The notes under the pieces are model-generated. The model had not been told where the DNA came from, searched no databases, and saw only the letters and a program-made list of their open reading frames with translations. From NCBI GenBank assembly GCA_035771165.1, contig JAWNZC010000349.1, forward strand, positions 992,001-1,056,000: DNA of 64,000 bases, in the 5' to 3' direction. Source of the DNA: Paragorgia papillata. Lineage: Eukaryota; Cnidaria; Anthozoa; Scleralcyonacea; Coralliidae. Each line of letters begins with the position of its first letter. The first letter of the stretch is position 1. Position numbers and translations under genes: made by a program. Positions 46,250-57,765 of the stretch are shown in pieces.

Positions 46250-46625
46250 TTTGTTTCAGCGGTGTTACGTTTATTGTTGATGACAGTTGATTTATCTTCC
46301 GTGTTAACAACAACAGGACCGTCCTCTTTTTACCTCACGTTGTCCAATGTCTCTATTGTTGGTTTGCTATTGGTTTCTATTTCAGCTGGGTTAAGTTTAT
46401 TGTTGATGACAGTTGATTTATCTTCCGTGTTAACAACAGGACAATCTTGTTTTTTCTCCACGTCATCCAATGTCTCCATCCTTGGTTTGGTATTGATTTC
46501 TATTTCAGTTGGGTTAAGTTTATTGTTGATGACAATTGATTTATCTTCCATGACAACAACAACGCGACCATCTTGTTTTTGCTTCACGTCACTGAATGTC
46601 TCCATCGTTGGTTTGCCATTAGTTT
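46250..46625 (-). repeat. In-gene 126/123-bp tandem repeat coding the transporter tail
   Basis: Three copies of a unit whose landmark (tttattgttgatgac on the plus strand) starts at 46270, 46396 and 46519, giving 126- and 123-bp spacings, both multiples of three. Units encode [10 protein letters not shown]...[12 protein letters not shown] 41-42-residue blocks. In the third copy the expected GAG AAA is AGG TAA, so translation stops there. The repeat stays in frame without another stop for about 30 codons beyond. Confidence 0.9.
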
Positions 46626-46707
46626 CTGGGAGAAACATCGATAAAATGGATGACTGAAAACACATAATTGCCATAATCCCAAAAGGCAGTAATGAGTGAA
46701 TTCGTAT
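46330..46707 (-). CDS. SLC22-like exon 9 with tandem-repeat tail
   Basis: Starts [15 protein letters not shown] (TM12), reaches [13 protein letters not shown] and continues into a hydrophilic repeat tail ([30 protein letters not shown]). TAA is at 46332-46330. Vertebrate SLC22 tails are short and acidic but not usually repetitive. Confidence 0.92.
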   Translation of the reverse strand: MRIHSLLPFGIMAIMCFQSSILSMFLPETNGKPTMETFSDVKQKQDGRVVVVMEDKSIVINNKLNPTEIEINTKPRMETLDDVEKKQDCPVVNTEDKSTVINNKLNPAEIETNSKPTIETLDNVR

Positions 46708-49700
46708 CTGCAATAAAAGCAAATTTAAAATTACTTAAACTGGTATACTAATGTATTAGTATTGTATATTTTGGTATTGTATTATAACTTTAGTATTGGT
46801 ACTGTATCTTTATAAAAAGTATAACGGATTTCTTGTGTATAATCGGTGGTCCCATTGGGATGGTGAAACAATACAAAATGTTTGAATATAAGAATAGAGC
46901 TAAATTTCCACGGGAATGATGGGATAAAGATGGTACACCAATTACAGTCAAAATGGAAATACCTTCCCACTTCTACTTCTATAGTTTGTTGTGTATTACT
47001 GTATTTCTATAGTCGCTATTGAAGCGTATGGAAATATTTTTGTCGAAAAATGTGAATAAAAAGTATAATTTAGCTTTCATGGAATGTAATCATAATATAA
47101 CGAATGTTTCTCCCAAATCGATACCAACAAACAAATATAATTCAGAAACTCATTAATAATTCATGATTGAGGAAAACACAAAGCAAAATCATGACCGTGA
47201 CGTGTCTCTATATGTGTCGCTATTTTCGATGAACTTTTTCTTCGATTTTGCGGCTCAGACAACTTCAATTTTCAAAATTGATTTCTATATGAGCTTATTA
47301 TATGGATAGTTCTTGAAGCCATCATTTAAAACATTCGCAGTACGTGTTTTAAGTAATATTTAAAACATGAGCAAGAGTGTTTTAGATCTGACAAAACACG
47401 TTCTGCGAGTGTTTTGAATGGCTTTAAAAACGATCACCATTTGGTAAGTTCGTTGGTGTAGTAATTTTGAAAAATAACGTTGTCTAAGGCGAGAACATCA
47501 AAGCTAAAGTTTATGTAAATCAGGAGAATGTTTTATCACATAAAACCACGATACGGTTATGATTTTTCTTTGTGTTTTCCTCATGAATTATTAATGAGTT
47601 TTTTTAAATAGTACATCAAGAATATAGTGACTTTTATCACGAGATTTTTCTCACGTTTCTGTAGCGGCTACAGAAATACAGTAATACACAACAAACAAAC
47701 TACAGAAGCAGAAGTGGGAAGGTATTTCCATTTTGACTGTAATATGGCCGTCATTTAATTGTTTTGGTACAGCAATATGGCCGCCATGACGTCAGATGAT
47801 ATTCATGAAAACGATCTTTCAGGAAAACGATGGGAATTTTTAAATGATTCTGTTATACTATATTAATTAATTATCTTATTTACAAAAATTCCAAAGCCGA
47901 AGTTAAAGTGACATAAGTACAGACTGAGAATTTGATATTTTATTATATATATTGAGTTATTGTTAACTATAACATGTGAAGAAAAAGACTCCCCCATATA
48001 TGGCGACTAAAAAAATACATGCATGTACTACTTGCGAGTCCGACCTTGCTTATCATAGAAATTTCGTATCAAAGCTATTTTATAATATATAACATAATAA
48101 TTTTTGATAAAATTCCCAAATTTCATCAATTATTGAATGTCAAGATAATTTTCAAATAATACAACTATAAAAACAGCTTACTCTGTACTTACCAACCAAA
48201 TGACGTAGCTAGCAGCAAACGAGCCTAACCTTGAGGAACACAAACACGTGCTTAAAGCCATGCCCCTAAGAAGGTTTGTACATTTTAGAAAACGAAATCA
48301 ACTAGAAATACATTAACGTAACAACCCTTCGCCCGTTTTTACATGCTTTTTGTAAATAGCTGCCCGGATTAACATAAGCTGTTGCTAACCTAAGGCGGGC
48401 TAGCCCAGTTACCGGACTGGTTTTATGTCACGAAAATCTAATTACGACTATTTGAGAAATGCAGAATGATATAACAAAGCAGAATTTGCTTCGCTTTTCT
48501 GTAAATATAGCACACAAAGTATTCTAATTCTTTATTACAGTCATAGAAAGATTTTCGTGACTTAAAATCAGCCCGGTAACCTGGCTAACTTGCCTCATAT
48601 GAACAGCCCCTAAAAGGAATGGAAATAAAACTGTATAATCAGGCTGTCAAGATAAACAATAGGCAAATTTTCATTTGAAAATATATAGCAATGGTCGAGG
48701 AAATATGAAACATTTGTGCCATGCATGTCGTAGTATGGCGTTCAAAGGGAACTGTTGTCATTCTCATTGAAACATAGCAGAAACAAACGATGATTACAGA
48801 GATTAGTTTAAAAACCACAAATCATTAAAATTCAGAACAGGACATTTCCAACGAATTTCATCAAATAAATTGGTCAAGCTGATGCGAAACTGAATTGCAA
48901 ACACTTATATATTGCAATGACAAATAATACATGCTTGTTATAGTCTTTGGCACTGCTTAATATTATCATCTACTAAAGTTTCCTCTTGATATTTCACTTT
49001 GGTGACGATGTGGTTAGGCCAATCTATATAATTTGTCTCTCTGAACAGTACGGTTGCCTATATATGGCACCCGTTGTGTATATACTACTCTTGCCTATAT
49101 ATTGCACTCGTTGTATATACACTACCCTTGCCTATATATTGCACTCGTATATACACTACTCTTGCCTATATATTGCACCCGTTGTATATATACTACTCTT
49201 GCCTATATATTGCACTCGTTGTATATATACTACTCTTGCCTATATATTGCACTCGTATATACACTACTCTTGCCTATATATTGCACCCGTTGTATATATA
49301 CTACCTTTGCCTATATATTGCACCCGTTCTATATAACTACTCTTTCCTATATATTGCACCCGTTCTGTATAACTACTCCTTCCCATATATTGCACCCGTT
49401 CTATATATACTACTCTTGTCTATATATTGCACCCGTTCTACATATACTACTCTTGCCTATATATTGCACCCGTTCTATATGTACTATACTCTTGCCTATA
49501 TATTGCACCCGTTATATATTATATCATTTATAGACCTTTCGCTCGGGGAATTCGATGGAATATTACCCCGAGGGATATATCAAACCGAGGGGTAATATTT
49601 CATCGAATTCCCCGAGCGAAAGGTCTATAAATTATATATTATATCGAAACAATTAATCTTTCCAAAAAAAGCTTAAATAATGCTAATAAAGTTAGCTTAG

Positions 49701-52700
49701 CTTAACTTTTGTCCGCTTTTCATTGTCTGTTTCCATTCTTTTGTCGTCTCAAGGCTTCTGGATGCATTGTTTGTTGCTTTCTTTGTATTTCCAGAATCCT
49801 TATTTTCTTGTAACCTAACAATCTTCTTGTCAACATCTGAGTCTTCAGGCGAAACGTTTTCTTATCTCGCCAAACTCCGCCATTGTTGACAGCTTCGTGA
49901 ATCGTGCGTGACATTCACGCGTCGTACACGAACTCGAATACCCCGCTGTGGAGGGTAATTCTACGATAAATTAACTGGTCACGTGGTACAAATCAAGCTC
50001 TCTGACTGGACAATTTACAGTTGAGATATAATATATATATATATATATATATATACTACTCTTGCCCATATATTGCACCCGTTCTACATATACTACTTTT
50101 GCCTATATATTGCACCCGTTCTACATACTCGCTATATATTGCACCCGTTCTATATGTACTATACTCTTGCCTATATATTGCACCCGTTGTATATACACTA
50201 CTCTTGCCTATATATTGCACCCGTTCTATATATATATATATTACTTTTGCCCATATATTGCACTCATTCTACATATATTACCTTTGCCTACACCCGTTCT
50301 ATATATACTACTCTTGCCTATATATTGCACCCGTTCTATATATATATATACTACTTTTGCCCATATATTGCACTCGTTCTACATTAACTACTTTTTCCTA
50401 TATATTGCACTCGTTCTACATATACTACTTTTGCCCCTATATTGCACTCGTTCTACATATACTACTTTTGCCTATATATTGCACCCGTTCTATATATACT
50501 ACTTTTGCCTATATATTGCACTCGTTCTATATATACTACTCTTGCCTATATATTGCACTCGTTCTATATATACTACTTTTGCCTATATATTGCACCCGTT
50601 CTATATATACTACTCTTGCCTATATATTGCACCTGTTCTATATATACTACTCTTGCCCATATATTGCACTCGTTCTACATATACTACTTTTTCCTATATA
50701 TTGCACTCGTTCTACATATACTACTTTTTCCCATATATTGCACTCGTTCTACATGTACTACTTTTGCCTATATATTGCACTCGTTCTATATATACTACTC
50801 TTGCCTATATATTGCACCCGTTCTATATATACTACTCTTGCCTATATATTGCACTCGTTCTGGCAAAAAAGGTTTTAAATGTTTATTACCCACCTTACAG
50901 TAGTCGGAAATAATTCAACTGTCCAAACAAATAGAATCGAATACACAGCGGTAATGTAAAATTTTGCAACTACTGCCATAATTATCCGGCAAATTGCTGA
51001 TATTGTAACTAGTTAAACAATAAAAAAATACGTCAATGCGAGAATTATTGGTGAAGAAAAGCTTAAACTTAAGGCGGACAATGTAGCGACAAAATCGGAA
51101 AAGTTAATTAGCATTCAGCACCAGCACATGAGTATTATCAGTTTATGTATTCCAATCTTTTCCTCTGGACAAAGGAATATTCTACAGGCAAACAACTCAT
51201 TTTTATGACGAATTCTGGCAGATCCAACTACAAGGTTTAGAAATGATGGACCTAATATGAGGAAGAAAAGACATGCATGGTAATGAACGGTGATCGCTTA
51301 ATTAGGCAACTTTCAGGGAAAGCATTTTGGTCATATAGTCAATCGAGATATGGTCTGGAAACTCGGCAAACTTCAAAGCGCCAATAAAGAGCTGGGATTT
51401 TATGTTGAACCGTACCTTACACCATGCACATCCTTTGTTTTAGGCTTATTAATATTTAAATAGCACGGTTGAGTGATTGAACTGAAACGTTGCTATTGGA
51501 CAATTCGTTATTATATTAAAATACAATGTGTTCAGTGACCGTGCACCGTGCACAAAAATGCATAAAGGCGAACAAAAAGATAGACCAAAGACTAGCTGAG
51601 TTTCCAGACCATATCTCGATTGACTATGTTTTGGTATATAATTATAAATACCTTTACTTGCTTGATCATAAGGGATGGAGACAGCCATTATAGAAGCCAA
51701 ACAAGCAAACATAAGGCTAACGGCTGAACTTTTTTTACGGCCAAACCTAAGTCAAAGGAAACGTGTCATCAATATATATTATATATTCCTTCGTTAACAC
51801 GCTAGTTACATAAAGCCAGAGTAAACCTTAAAAGACTCGTCGTCAGGGTTCAACGTGTTAAAGAGATAGGTTTTAACACTTTGACGCCTGGACCTCTCCC
51901 TGTGCTGAATAAAATCGTCTGGCGTTAGCCAGAGTAAACCTTAAAAGACTCGTCGTCAGGCTTCAACGTGTTAAAGAGATAGGTTTTAACACTTTGAGAC
52001 CTGGACCTCTCCCTGTGCTGAATAAAATCGTCTGGCGTTAGCCAGAGTAAACCTTATAAAGACTCGTCGTCAGGCTTCAACGTGTTAACGACAGTTTAAC
52101 CACCCGTCGCGTAGTTAAATCGTAGTTAACTTCTCAAACGCTGGTCCTGATTGGCTAGAATTAAGCTCTAACTACAGTTAAAGTTAACTACCTTTTTATA
52201 CAACAGGCCCCTGTACTCGACTCGACGCTACCCTACCCTACACCTCACCTTACGCTACGATACGCAATCTATTCCCACCCTATATATGCTACGACTCTAC
52301 TCTAATAGTTAATCTACTATGTGGTCTTATAGTTAATGTACTATGTGCAGAAAATATAGTTTAAAAACAAACGTACCTTCCTACTGACCAAATAGCTGCA
52401 AAGTTGGCTGGGAATTCGACAAGACCGGTTAATGTAAACGTTAAGTATCGGTTCCAACCAAGATCAACGGAACCATAAGATACGCCAAAATAAACTAAGG
52501 TGACAAAGAACCTAATAATTATAAAAAAAAAGTTTACTCTGCAAAACGAAGATATATTTTCACTATTTTAGACAAACGTCCTATCATTATTACTCACCCC
52601 AGTATATTTCAGAAGATAAGGGGATTTAGACTTTGACTACAAGAAGTCAAATTGCATGCATGCAATCGCTATAAAAGAAACTTGCAAAAATGTTCTTACC

Positions 52701-55700
52701 AAATATTCAGACAGATCAGGATTCTCTTTGTTACTTCCCAATTGAAGAACAGATTACGAATGCTCCCCGACGACTCCCGAATGTCTGGTTTTCTTAGTTC
52801 ATCTTCTGGTAACGCTTTCTTGTTAGTTTTAGCCACATCACCAAGTTGTTTCCTTGCTCTGTCCTCTTTGCCATGAAGTTGTAACCAGCGTATCGATTCC
52901 GGAATTAACCTTACAAGAAACAACAATGATTTTAATTTAATGTACACTGCATGGTGGCTAGAATTAATGAGCACAAAAAAGGAAAACAGTGTTACCAGAC
53001 AAATCATTAAAATACAAATTAAAGTATTTTTTACAGAATGTCAGGAATAAATCCTGTTTGACAATGAAACTCCTGGGTTATGAAAGAGTTTTTGGAAGAG
53101 AACGAGACACGTGAACTGGCTTCAGACAGCCTTGCATGTTATGTGTTTGAATAAAGACGCTTGCTCAGGCGTTTACTCGGGCTACTGATCTGAGCAACCT
53201 GACAAAGCGAACGTGAAAATGACAAGCTGCAATACACTAAAATGCATGTAAACACATTTGCCACACACAAAAGTCTAAAGAATGCGCAATAGCAAAACGC
53301 AAACACAATTCTCAATACAATAAATAATAATTGAGTTTCAAAACCAGAGAAATAAAAATCTTTGTTGTTTTCATACACTTTGAGATACAGTAGTTCAAAT
53401 CAAATATAACACTTCTAATGGGACTCTATTGGATTCTAAAAACGTTATGTAGAAGTTGAAAAATTTACAGAAATATAGTTGGCTCGTTAAATTATGCACT
53501 AACCAATGGTATTAATTTGCTATATAAAATCGTGAAATTGAATTGACAATAACCATAAACTTTGAAAGTAAAATTCAACTTGCATGTACCAATTCAAATT
53601 CTTAAAAGATTAGGCGAATTTATAAATGTATTGTACAAAATTGTTATTAATATATTTCCAATTATGGAACAAACCTGGATAACACTTAATAATAATATGG
53701 TACGTAAAAATTCAAAATGACTTTGAAGTGTAAAACGTTCAAAAAAATTAAAATAAAACTGCAAACCACACTTATTGTGGTAATTTAGATTTCACATTCT
53801 ACTAAAGCCTTGGCCAATCTGTTGCTATATAGAATACGTCACATTATTCGTCACACTTTGTAAGTCACACCGCATATAATCACGTGATATAATCAATCAG
53901 ACGGTATCCAGATGATACAGCTCGCTATGGGGGAGGGGGAGGGGCGTTACGCACTAAACTAAACCATTTTTTTTTGTAAATTTAGTTTATACGAAATTTA
54001 AAACCATAGCACGATCCTAATAAGACAAGTCAGACTGGTTTATCTGGCTAGATTTGCGCGTAAGAAACGTCATCGACACTTATTTATCTTTAATAAAGAT
54101 GTTTTTACCGTTTAACTTTCTTCTTAAATGTCTCAAGAAACCGTTACTTATTTGGCTCATGTATTAATTACTAATTATAGCTACTTAATGTTCGTAAAAA
54201 GCTCGGGGTTTTTATCGGGCTACCTCGTATTTTAAACCACTTCCAACAGTGTTCGTATTATGTTCAATAACAAAATACCCCTTTTCTATTTGGTATATAT
54301 TACTACGAACATGTGGTGAACCATTCCAAGTTTCGAACAAATGCTATTTTCATGCATGTGTTTGTTTTGGTTTTGCAAAACAACATAAATTAATATATCA
54401 AAACCTTTTCCGGTTTAAGAGTTTCACTTACCACCAAACAAAAATGGCAGGGGTTTCTAATGCAACTGTTGCAAGAAGAAAATGCCTCCAATTTGGAAGA
54501 AGATATCCAAGTAGGCCCAACATTGGTAAACCAGCTACCCAACAATTAAAATAATTAATTCCCGTCTTTGCTCGATGCTTTGTACCAACACACTCCGTTA
54601 CCAGAACATATCCTGAGATATCTACGAATGCTGAAAAAATAACATCGTTATACATGCTTGGTAAAAAGTTGACCCAATGAGAGGATGATCAGTGGCGTAA
54701 CGGAGCTACTGGGGCCCCTTCTGATTGGCTATAAGTAACCAATCACATTGTCGATTATCAATTCGTTCCCATGCTCCTTACTGATTTGGGTTAGGTCGAA
54801 AACTAAGGGCACCCGACAGTGGGGACCCCCCAAGGGGGCAAAATGGAGTACAGTATTATAATAACAAAATGCGGGTTGACAGTGCCATTACCGACATATT
54901 TTATTTATATTACCGATATATTCTGGAACCGAGATTAGGAGTAGTTTGCTTTAAAAAGGCCGCGTTAAATACTATTTTTAGTTGAGTTTGGTGCAGTGAT
55001 CTCTATATTTTTACTGCATGTTTTTTTTTGTGAAAAATTGGGTCATCAGCCACCTATACTAAGAAGGCTTATGATTGGTTTAGATAATCTTACCCAACAC
55101 CTTCCCCTAACCCTACATAATGAGCGTTACGTCACTGGGGATGATCAACAGACATGCACGTTTCTACTAAACCGAAATAAGAAAACAAACCCGATTTTAT
55201 TTTAAATTTAAATATAAGTTTTCCGTTTTATGGTCAAAATACCTTTTTTTTATTTTTCGTTCCTTTTTTCTGTAACTCCTGCATATACCTCCATTATGTT
55301 GGACAATTTCTCTATTTTATTTGAAATGATAGGGATTGACCGTACCGAAAACGATGGCGACTTGTACATTTAACCACAATCTTTTGCGTGCAGTAAATAT
55401 TGTTTCTAGATCTTGCAGAATTATTGGAAGATATGGTTTTAAAATGATCAACGTAGGAATGGTAGGAATGACGTTCTTGCTTACTTAATCCATCTTAGCG
55501 TGATAAACTATGTTTAGTTGTTATTTCAGCTGATTTGAAGTCGCAAAGTATTGTGGTTAAATGTACCGCCGCCATCTTTTTCGGTACCGTCAATTCTTGA
55601 AACTATTAGTCGCCGATATTGTGTTGAATATCCATACTAAAATCAATAAACAACTCGCCATCGTGTGTTTTTTATTCGATGACAGTCAATCTGTTTAGAG

Positions 55701-57650
55701 AAAGTTGTATTCCATCATGAGCACATCAACAGCATTAGACGTCCGACCCTTATAATAAAAATCCCGCCATATATATGCACGCTCTTTGTTTAATGACTCG
55801 GGATAAAATGACGCTATGAAGTTTGTTATTGTTCTTTTTCTTCTTTTTTCGCTTTTTACAACGAAAAACACAGCATTGTGTCCCAAATTTTCCATCTTTG
55901 TATTGATCTTCAAATGCTTGGTGAAAGCAAAAGCCAGTTAACAAGAGACAAAACCGATATTTTGCAAGCTTCATTTTCATGACCCTCGTACCCAGGGTCT
56001 TATCTCCGCTCGCCATCGCCCCCGCCCCCGCATGTTCATGGCCCTGGCGTACAACGAGTTACTCGACCATTCTGATTTTAGAGACCAGTGAGCATACAGG
56101 TGTTCCGTTAATTAAGGAATAAAAAATATTAAAGGTTACTAACTTTAATATTGAACTAAGTTGCAGTTTACCTATTGGTATGCCAATAAAAGTGCGTCCA
56201 ACTATGAAAAACCATAGCGCTTTGGGAAACACCATAATCCACGTGATCAATAATGAACCAACAATTCCAAAATATAAAACTATTTTTCTTCCAAATCGAT
56301 CAGCTGAATATCCTCCAAAAAGTGCTCCAACAAGCATGCCAGCCCAGAAACAAGATTGAGTTACCGACTGAAGATAGGATTTATCGCAAATTAGGTCGTA
56401 CTAAAATGCCAGAGAAACAAAAGCAAATCAAAATGTATAAATTCATTATATAACAATAACAACAACAAATATTGTCAAAGCTAAATTCGCATTGTCCATG
56501 GAGCACGTAACATCTTTAGCAGTTTTTCGTTTCCTTGCTTTGTTACTGAGATATTTCAGTTTGTTTGATATGCGTCGTTGATGCATAATGAGCTATCGGA
56601 GAAGGTTAGAGGAAAAAGTCACATGCATGCATGTCGTGCGGTCGACTATAGTTAATCACAAATGATGCGGAATAACTATACTGACTTTAAATATAATGAT
56701 AAGTTGAAATTTTTAAAAGTAAATTTATGCGACTGTCGCCGATCAAGACTTACAACAGTTCAGTCCAATCCAATTCCGCGAATTAGGAGCGCACTTTGCG
56801 TAGCGTGGGAGCGCAATTGGCTTGTGATATTATTATAAGTATAATACCATGACATGAATGATATTAGTGATTAAATGTCCCCGAAAGCCGAGGGAGGGAC
56901 GTTACGTGGGCCGCAGGCCCGAGGAAATACTTTTGAAATACTTTTGGGTACTAGAACGTGTAATACAGGATTTCGTAAAGGACATGCACTCGGTTTAAAT
57001 TAACGTAATGTTTAATCAAGCTTGATGTCCCTTACCCTGCAAGTCAGAGCCCCTTTCCGACCTATACGCAGGCTTCAGGAGAAAGTGGGCTCTGCCAACA
57101 AACTCGATATTCTTTTTGAGCATACGTCGACGTTTGCCAAAGGTACTATTTTGGGCCCAGGCTCTAACGCGTTACTCGCTATTTTCCTGCTTGCGCGAGT
57201 TCATAAACTAGAACTTGTTTGACCAGTTTAAAACCTGACTGACTCGCCCCAAACTTGGGGTGAAGATCGAGTTTGTTGGCAGAGCCATGCAACTTTCCCC
57301 GAAGCTTGCGTAGGTCGGAAGCGGCTCTGACTGTCCCTTGTACGAATTACAAAAATTACCTCAGTAACTATCGAAGTGAACCCTTCAACGTATGTCCAGG
57401 CTTCTCTGGGCATGTCGCATCTTGCATTGTAGTCATCACTTCTTAGTGAAATTGGATCAGTAAAATTACACACACTAATGTTGTATCCTTTCACGCAAAT
57501 CCAATCAGGCTCGGCTGTGATAAACGTTATAATCATTACTGGGAATGTAAATGCCGTTATATAGACATAACCAAAAATACCAAGCAATCTTTTCTGATAT
57601 CTTTGAAAACTTCCGATTTTCTCCAACATCTGGTCTACCGTTACTGCCAT
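46330..57650 (-). CDS. SLC22-family organic ion transporter (nine exons, 572 aa)
   Basis: Exons on the minus strand are 57650-57360, 56400-56172, 54630-54432, 52909-52700, 52511-52377, 51746-51658, 51008-50894, 48265-48193 and 46707-46330. They sum to 1,719 nt, exactly 572 codons plus TAA, and every junction is in phase. The protein is a 12-TM major facilitator of the SLC22 organic cation/anion/carnitine type, at the plasma membrane. Seen: TM1 after a short N-terminus; a large Cys-rich loop with sequons NIS and NFT; the family sequence [12 protein letters not shown]; the MFS loop [20 protein letters not shown] after TM6; a second GRK loop (FGRKKSS); [13 protein letters not shown]; and FLPET at the end of TM12. 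Substrate cannot be told from sequence. The start ATG has a good context (A at -3, G at +4), and an AG just upstream may mark a 5'-UTR intron. The tail carries tandem repeats (separate entry). Confidence 0.93.
46843..47812. mobile_element. MITE family G copy split by another element
   Basis: 46843-46941 (ggtggtcccattgggatggt to gatggtacaccaa) and 47743-47812 (tatggccgtcat to gaaaacgat) are the two halves of a family G copy. The unbroken sequence at 45585-45745 shows the empty site. Confidence 0.75.
46942..47742. mobile_element. 801-bp TIR element nested in family G copy
   Basis: Ends ttacagtcaaaatggaaata, then ccttcccacttct..., mirrored by aagtgggaaggtatttccat and tttgactgtaa at the right; TIR about 70 bp with small indels. 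No ORF of note; the interior holds the gagtgttttagatctga repeat. Intronic in SLC22. Confidence 0.8.
48193..48265 (-). CDS. SLC22-like exon 8
   Basis: A 73-nt exon encoding [16 protein letters not shown] and ASYVIWL (TM11). Acceptor ccttcttag, donor gtaagt. Confidence 0.9.
48371..48612. mobile_element. TIR element related to 15133-15351
   Basis: Inverted internal arms (gggctagcccagttaccgg with gtcacgaaaatcta, complemented by tagaaagattttcgtgac and cccggtaacctggctaa), ending atgaacagcccct. It lies in an SLC22 intron. Confidence 0.65.
49048..49517. repeat. 37-bp minisatellite, array 1
   Basis: Unit tatatactactcttgcctat then atattgcacccgttg; about 13 copies with 34-37-bp spacing. All three plus frames stay open because the unit lacks stops. 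Intron 7 of the SLC22 gene. Confidence 0.95.
49518..50030. mobile_element. Insertion dividing the minisatellite
   Basis: Starts with a near-perfect palindrome (49520-49632: tatagacctttcgctcgggg and complement, arms about 46 bp). It then carries a minus-strand frame with a probable 1-nt shift: [12 protein letters not shown], then [20 protein letters not shown] and [18 protein letters not shown]. The latter resembles the N-terminus of Crypton-type tyrosine-recombinase proteins (inference). Confidence 0.55.
50054..50865. repeat. 37-bp minisatellite, array 2
   Basis: About 22 copies of the same unit with a cgttcta variant dominant, preceded by (AT)n at 50028-50055 and ending about 30 bp from the exon 7 donor of the SLC22 gene. 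Open frames of up to 285 codons here are artefacts of the repeat. Confidence 0.95.
50894..51008 (-). CDS. SLC22-like exon 7
   Basis: Encodes [19 protein letters not shown] and [11 protein letters not shown] (TM10 and the ELFPT motif). Two in-frame acceptors are possible: 51008 (aactag) or 50996 (atcag), giving a 4-residue difference. The donor gtgggt lies about 30 bp from the end of a 37-bp minisatellite in the following intron. Confidence 0.9.
51335..51627. mobile_element. MITE family B copy 2 with intact TIRs
   Basis: 293 bp. Left TIR atagtcaatcgagatatggt continues as ctggaaactc; the right end is its inverted complement (gagtttccag, accatatctcgattgactat). It sits in an SLC22 intron about 30 bp from the exon 6 donor. 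No coding capacity. Confidence 0.88.
51658..51746 (-). CDS. SLC22-like exon 6
   Basis: Encodes [20 protein letters not shown], the TM8-9 GRK loop and TM9. The donor gtaaag is only about 30 bp from a MITE insertion at 51335-51627. Confidence 0.92.
51814..52090. repeat. 113-bp tandem repeat, 2.4 copies
   Basis: agccagagtaaacctta starts at 51814, 51927 and 52040. The first two units are nearly identical (one or two differences). In the SLC22 intron between exons 5 and 6. Confidence 0.93.
52377..52511 (-). CDS. SLC22-like exon 5
   Basis: Encodes TM7-TM8 ([20 protein letters not shown], then [15 protein letters not shown]). The acceptor is attag and the donor gtacgt. Confidence 0.92.
52700..52909 (-). 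CDS. SLC22-like exon 4
   Basis: Begins [18 protein letters not shown], the conserved PES-RWL segment that opens the large cytoplasmic loop, and runs to [10 protein letters not shown]. Donor gtaaga. Confidence 0.94.
53010..54247. other. SLC22 intron, no gene supported
   Basis: AT-rich. Only a weak gggctag/ctggctag-type element near 53890-54065 is visible. Confidence 0.5.
54432..54630 (-). CDS. SLC22-like exon 3
   Basis: Acceptor ttttttcag, donor gtaagt. Encodes [15 protein letters not shown] through TM5-TM6 ([18 protein letters not shown]). Confidence 0.93.
54719..55115. repeat. Dispersed repeat family C, two inverted pieces
   Basis: The left piece, 54719-54797, is forward. The piece at 55058-55115 (aagaaggcttatgattggtt, ccaacaccttcccctaaccc) is the complement of the family's right half. 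The stretch between is unrelated AT-rich sequence. Confidence 0.7.
55116..56058. other. SLC22 intron, no gene supported
   Basis: A loose inverted repeat (cagctgatttgaagtcgcaa...aaagatggcgg with ccgaaaacgatggcgac) near 55330-55610; otherwise AT-rich. Confidence 0.4.
56172..56400 (-). CDS. SLC22-like exon 2
   Basis: Starts [12 protein letters not shown] after acceptor attttag. Covers TM2, the [11 protein letters not shown] loop, TM3 and part of TM4 ([14 protein letters not shown]). The donor is gtaaac; phase 1. Confidence 0.94.
57044..57333. mobile_element. Foldback element next to SLC22 exon 1
   Basis: Arms of about 67 bp, 57044-57110 and 57266-57333 (agtcagagcccctttccgac, cctatacgcaggcttc and tctgccaacaaactcgat against their complements). 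Its right edge is about 25 bp inside the intron from the exon 1 donor. Confidence 0.85.
57360..57650 (-). CDS. SLC22-like exon 1
   Basis: 97 codons from the start ATG to FTSIVTE, then donor gtaatt. Contains the amphipathic N-terminus ([15 protein letters not shown]), TM1 and most of the large extracellular loop, with cysteines and two N-glycosylation sequons. Confidence 0.93.
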
Positions 57651-57726
57651 GCTGAACTATATGCTATAGAAACAACATAAATATCGTACGAGAATATCAG
57701 TATGACTTTTAAATAAGTAGCTACAA

Positions 57727-57728
57727 GT

Positions 57729-57764
<36 letters not shown>
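57727..57764. repeat. (AATC)n microsatellite, LINE 3' tail
   Basis: Nine aatc units; on the minus strand a (GATT)n tail following aagaataaagac, the 3' end of the next element. Confidence 0.9.

Positions 57765-57765
<1 letters not shown>

Noticed and set aside
46241..46657. Plus-strand 138-codon frame
   Set aside because: Antisense shadow of the transporter tail repeat.
48986..50913. Open frames of 100-285 codons in all three plus frames
   Set aside because: They come from the 37-bp repeat, which contains no stop codon; the translation is low-complexity and the array lies in an intron.
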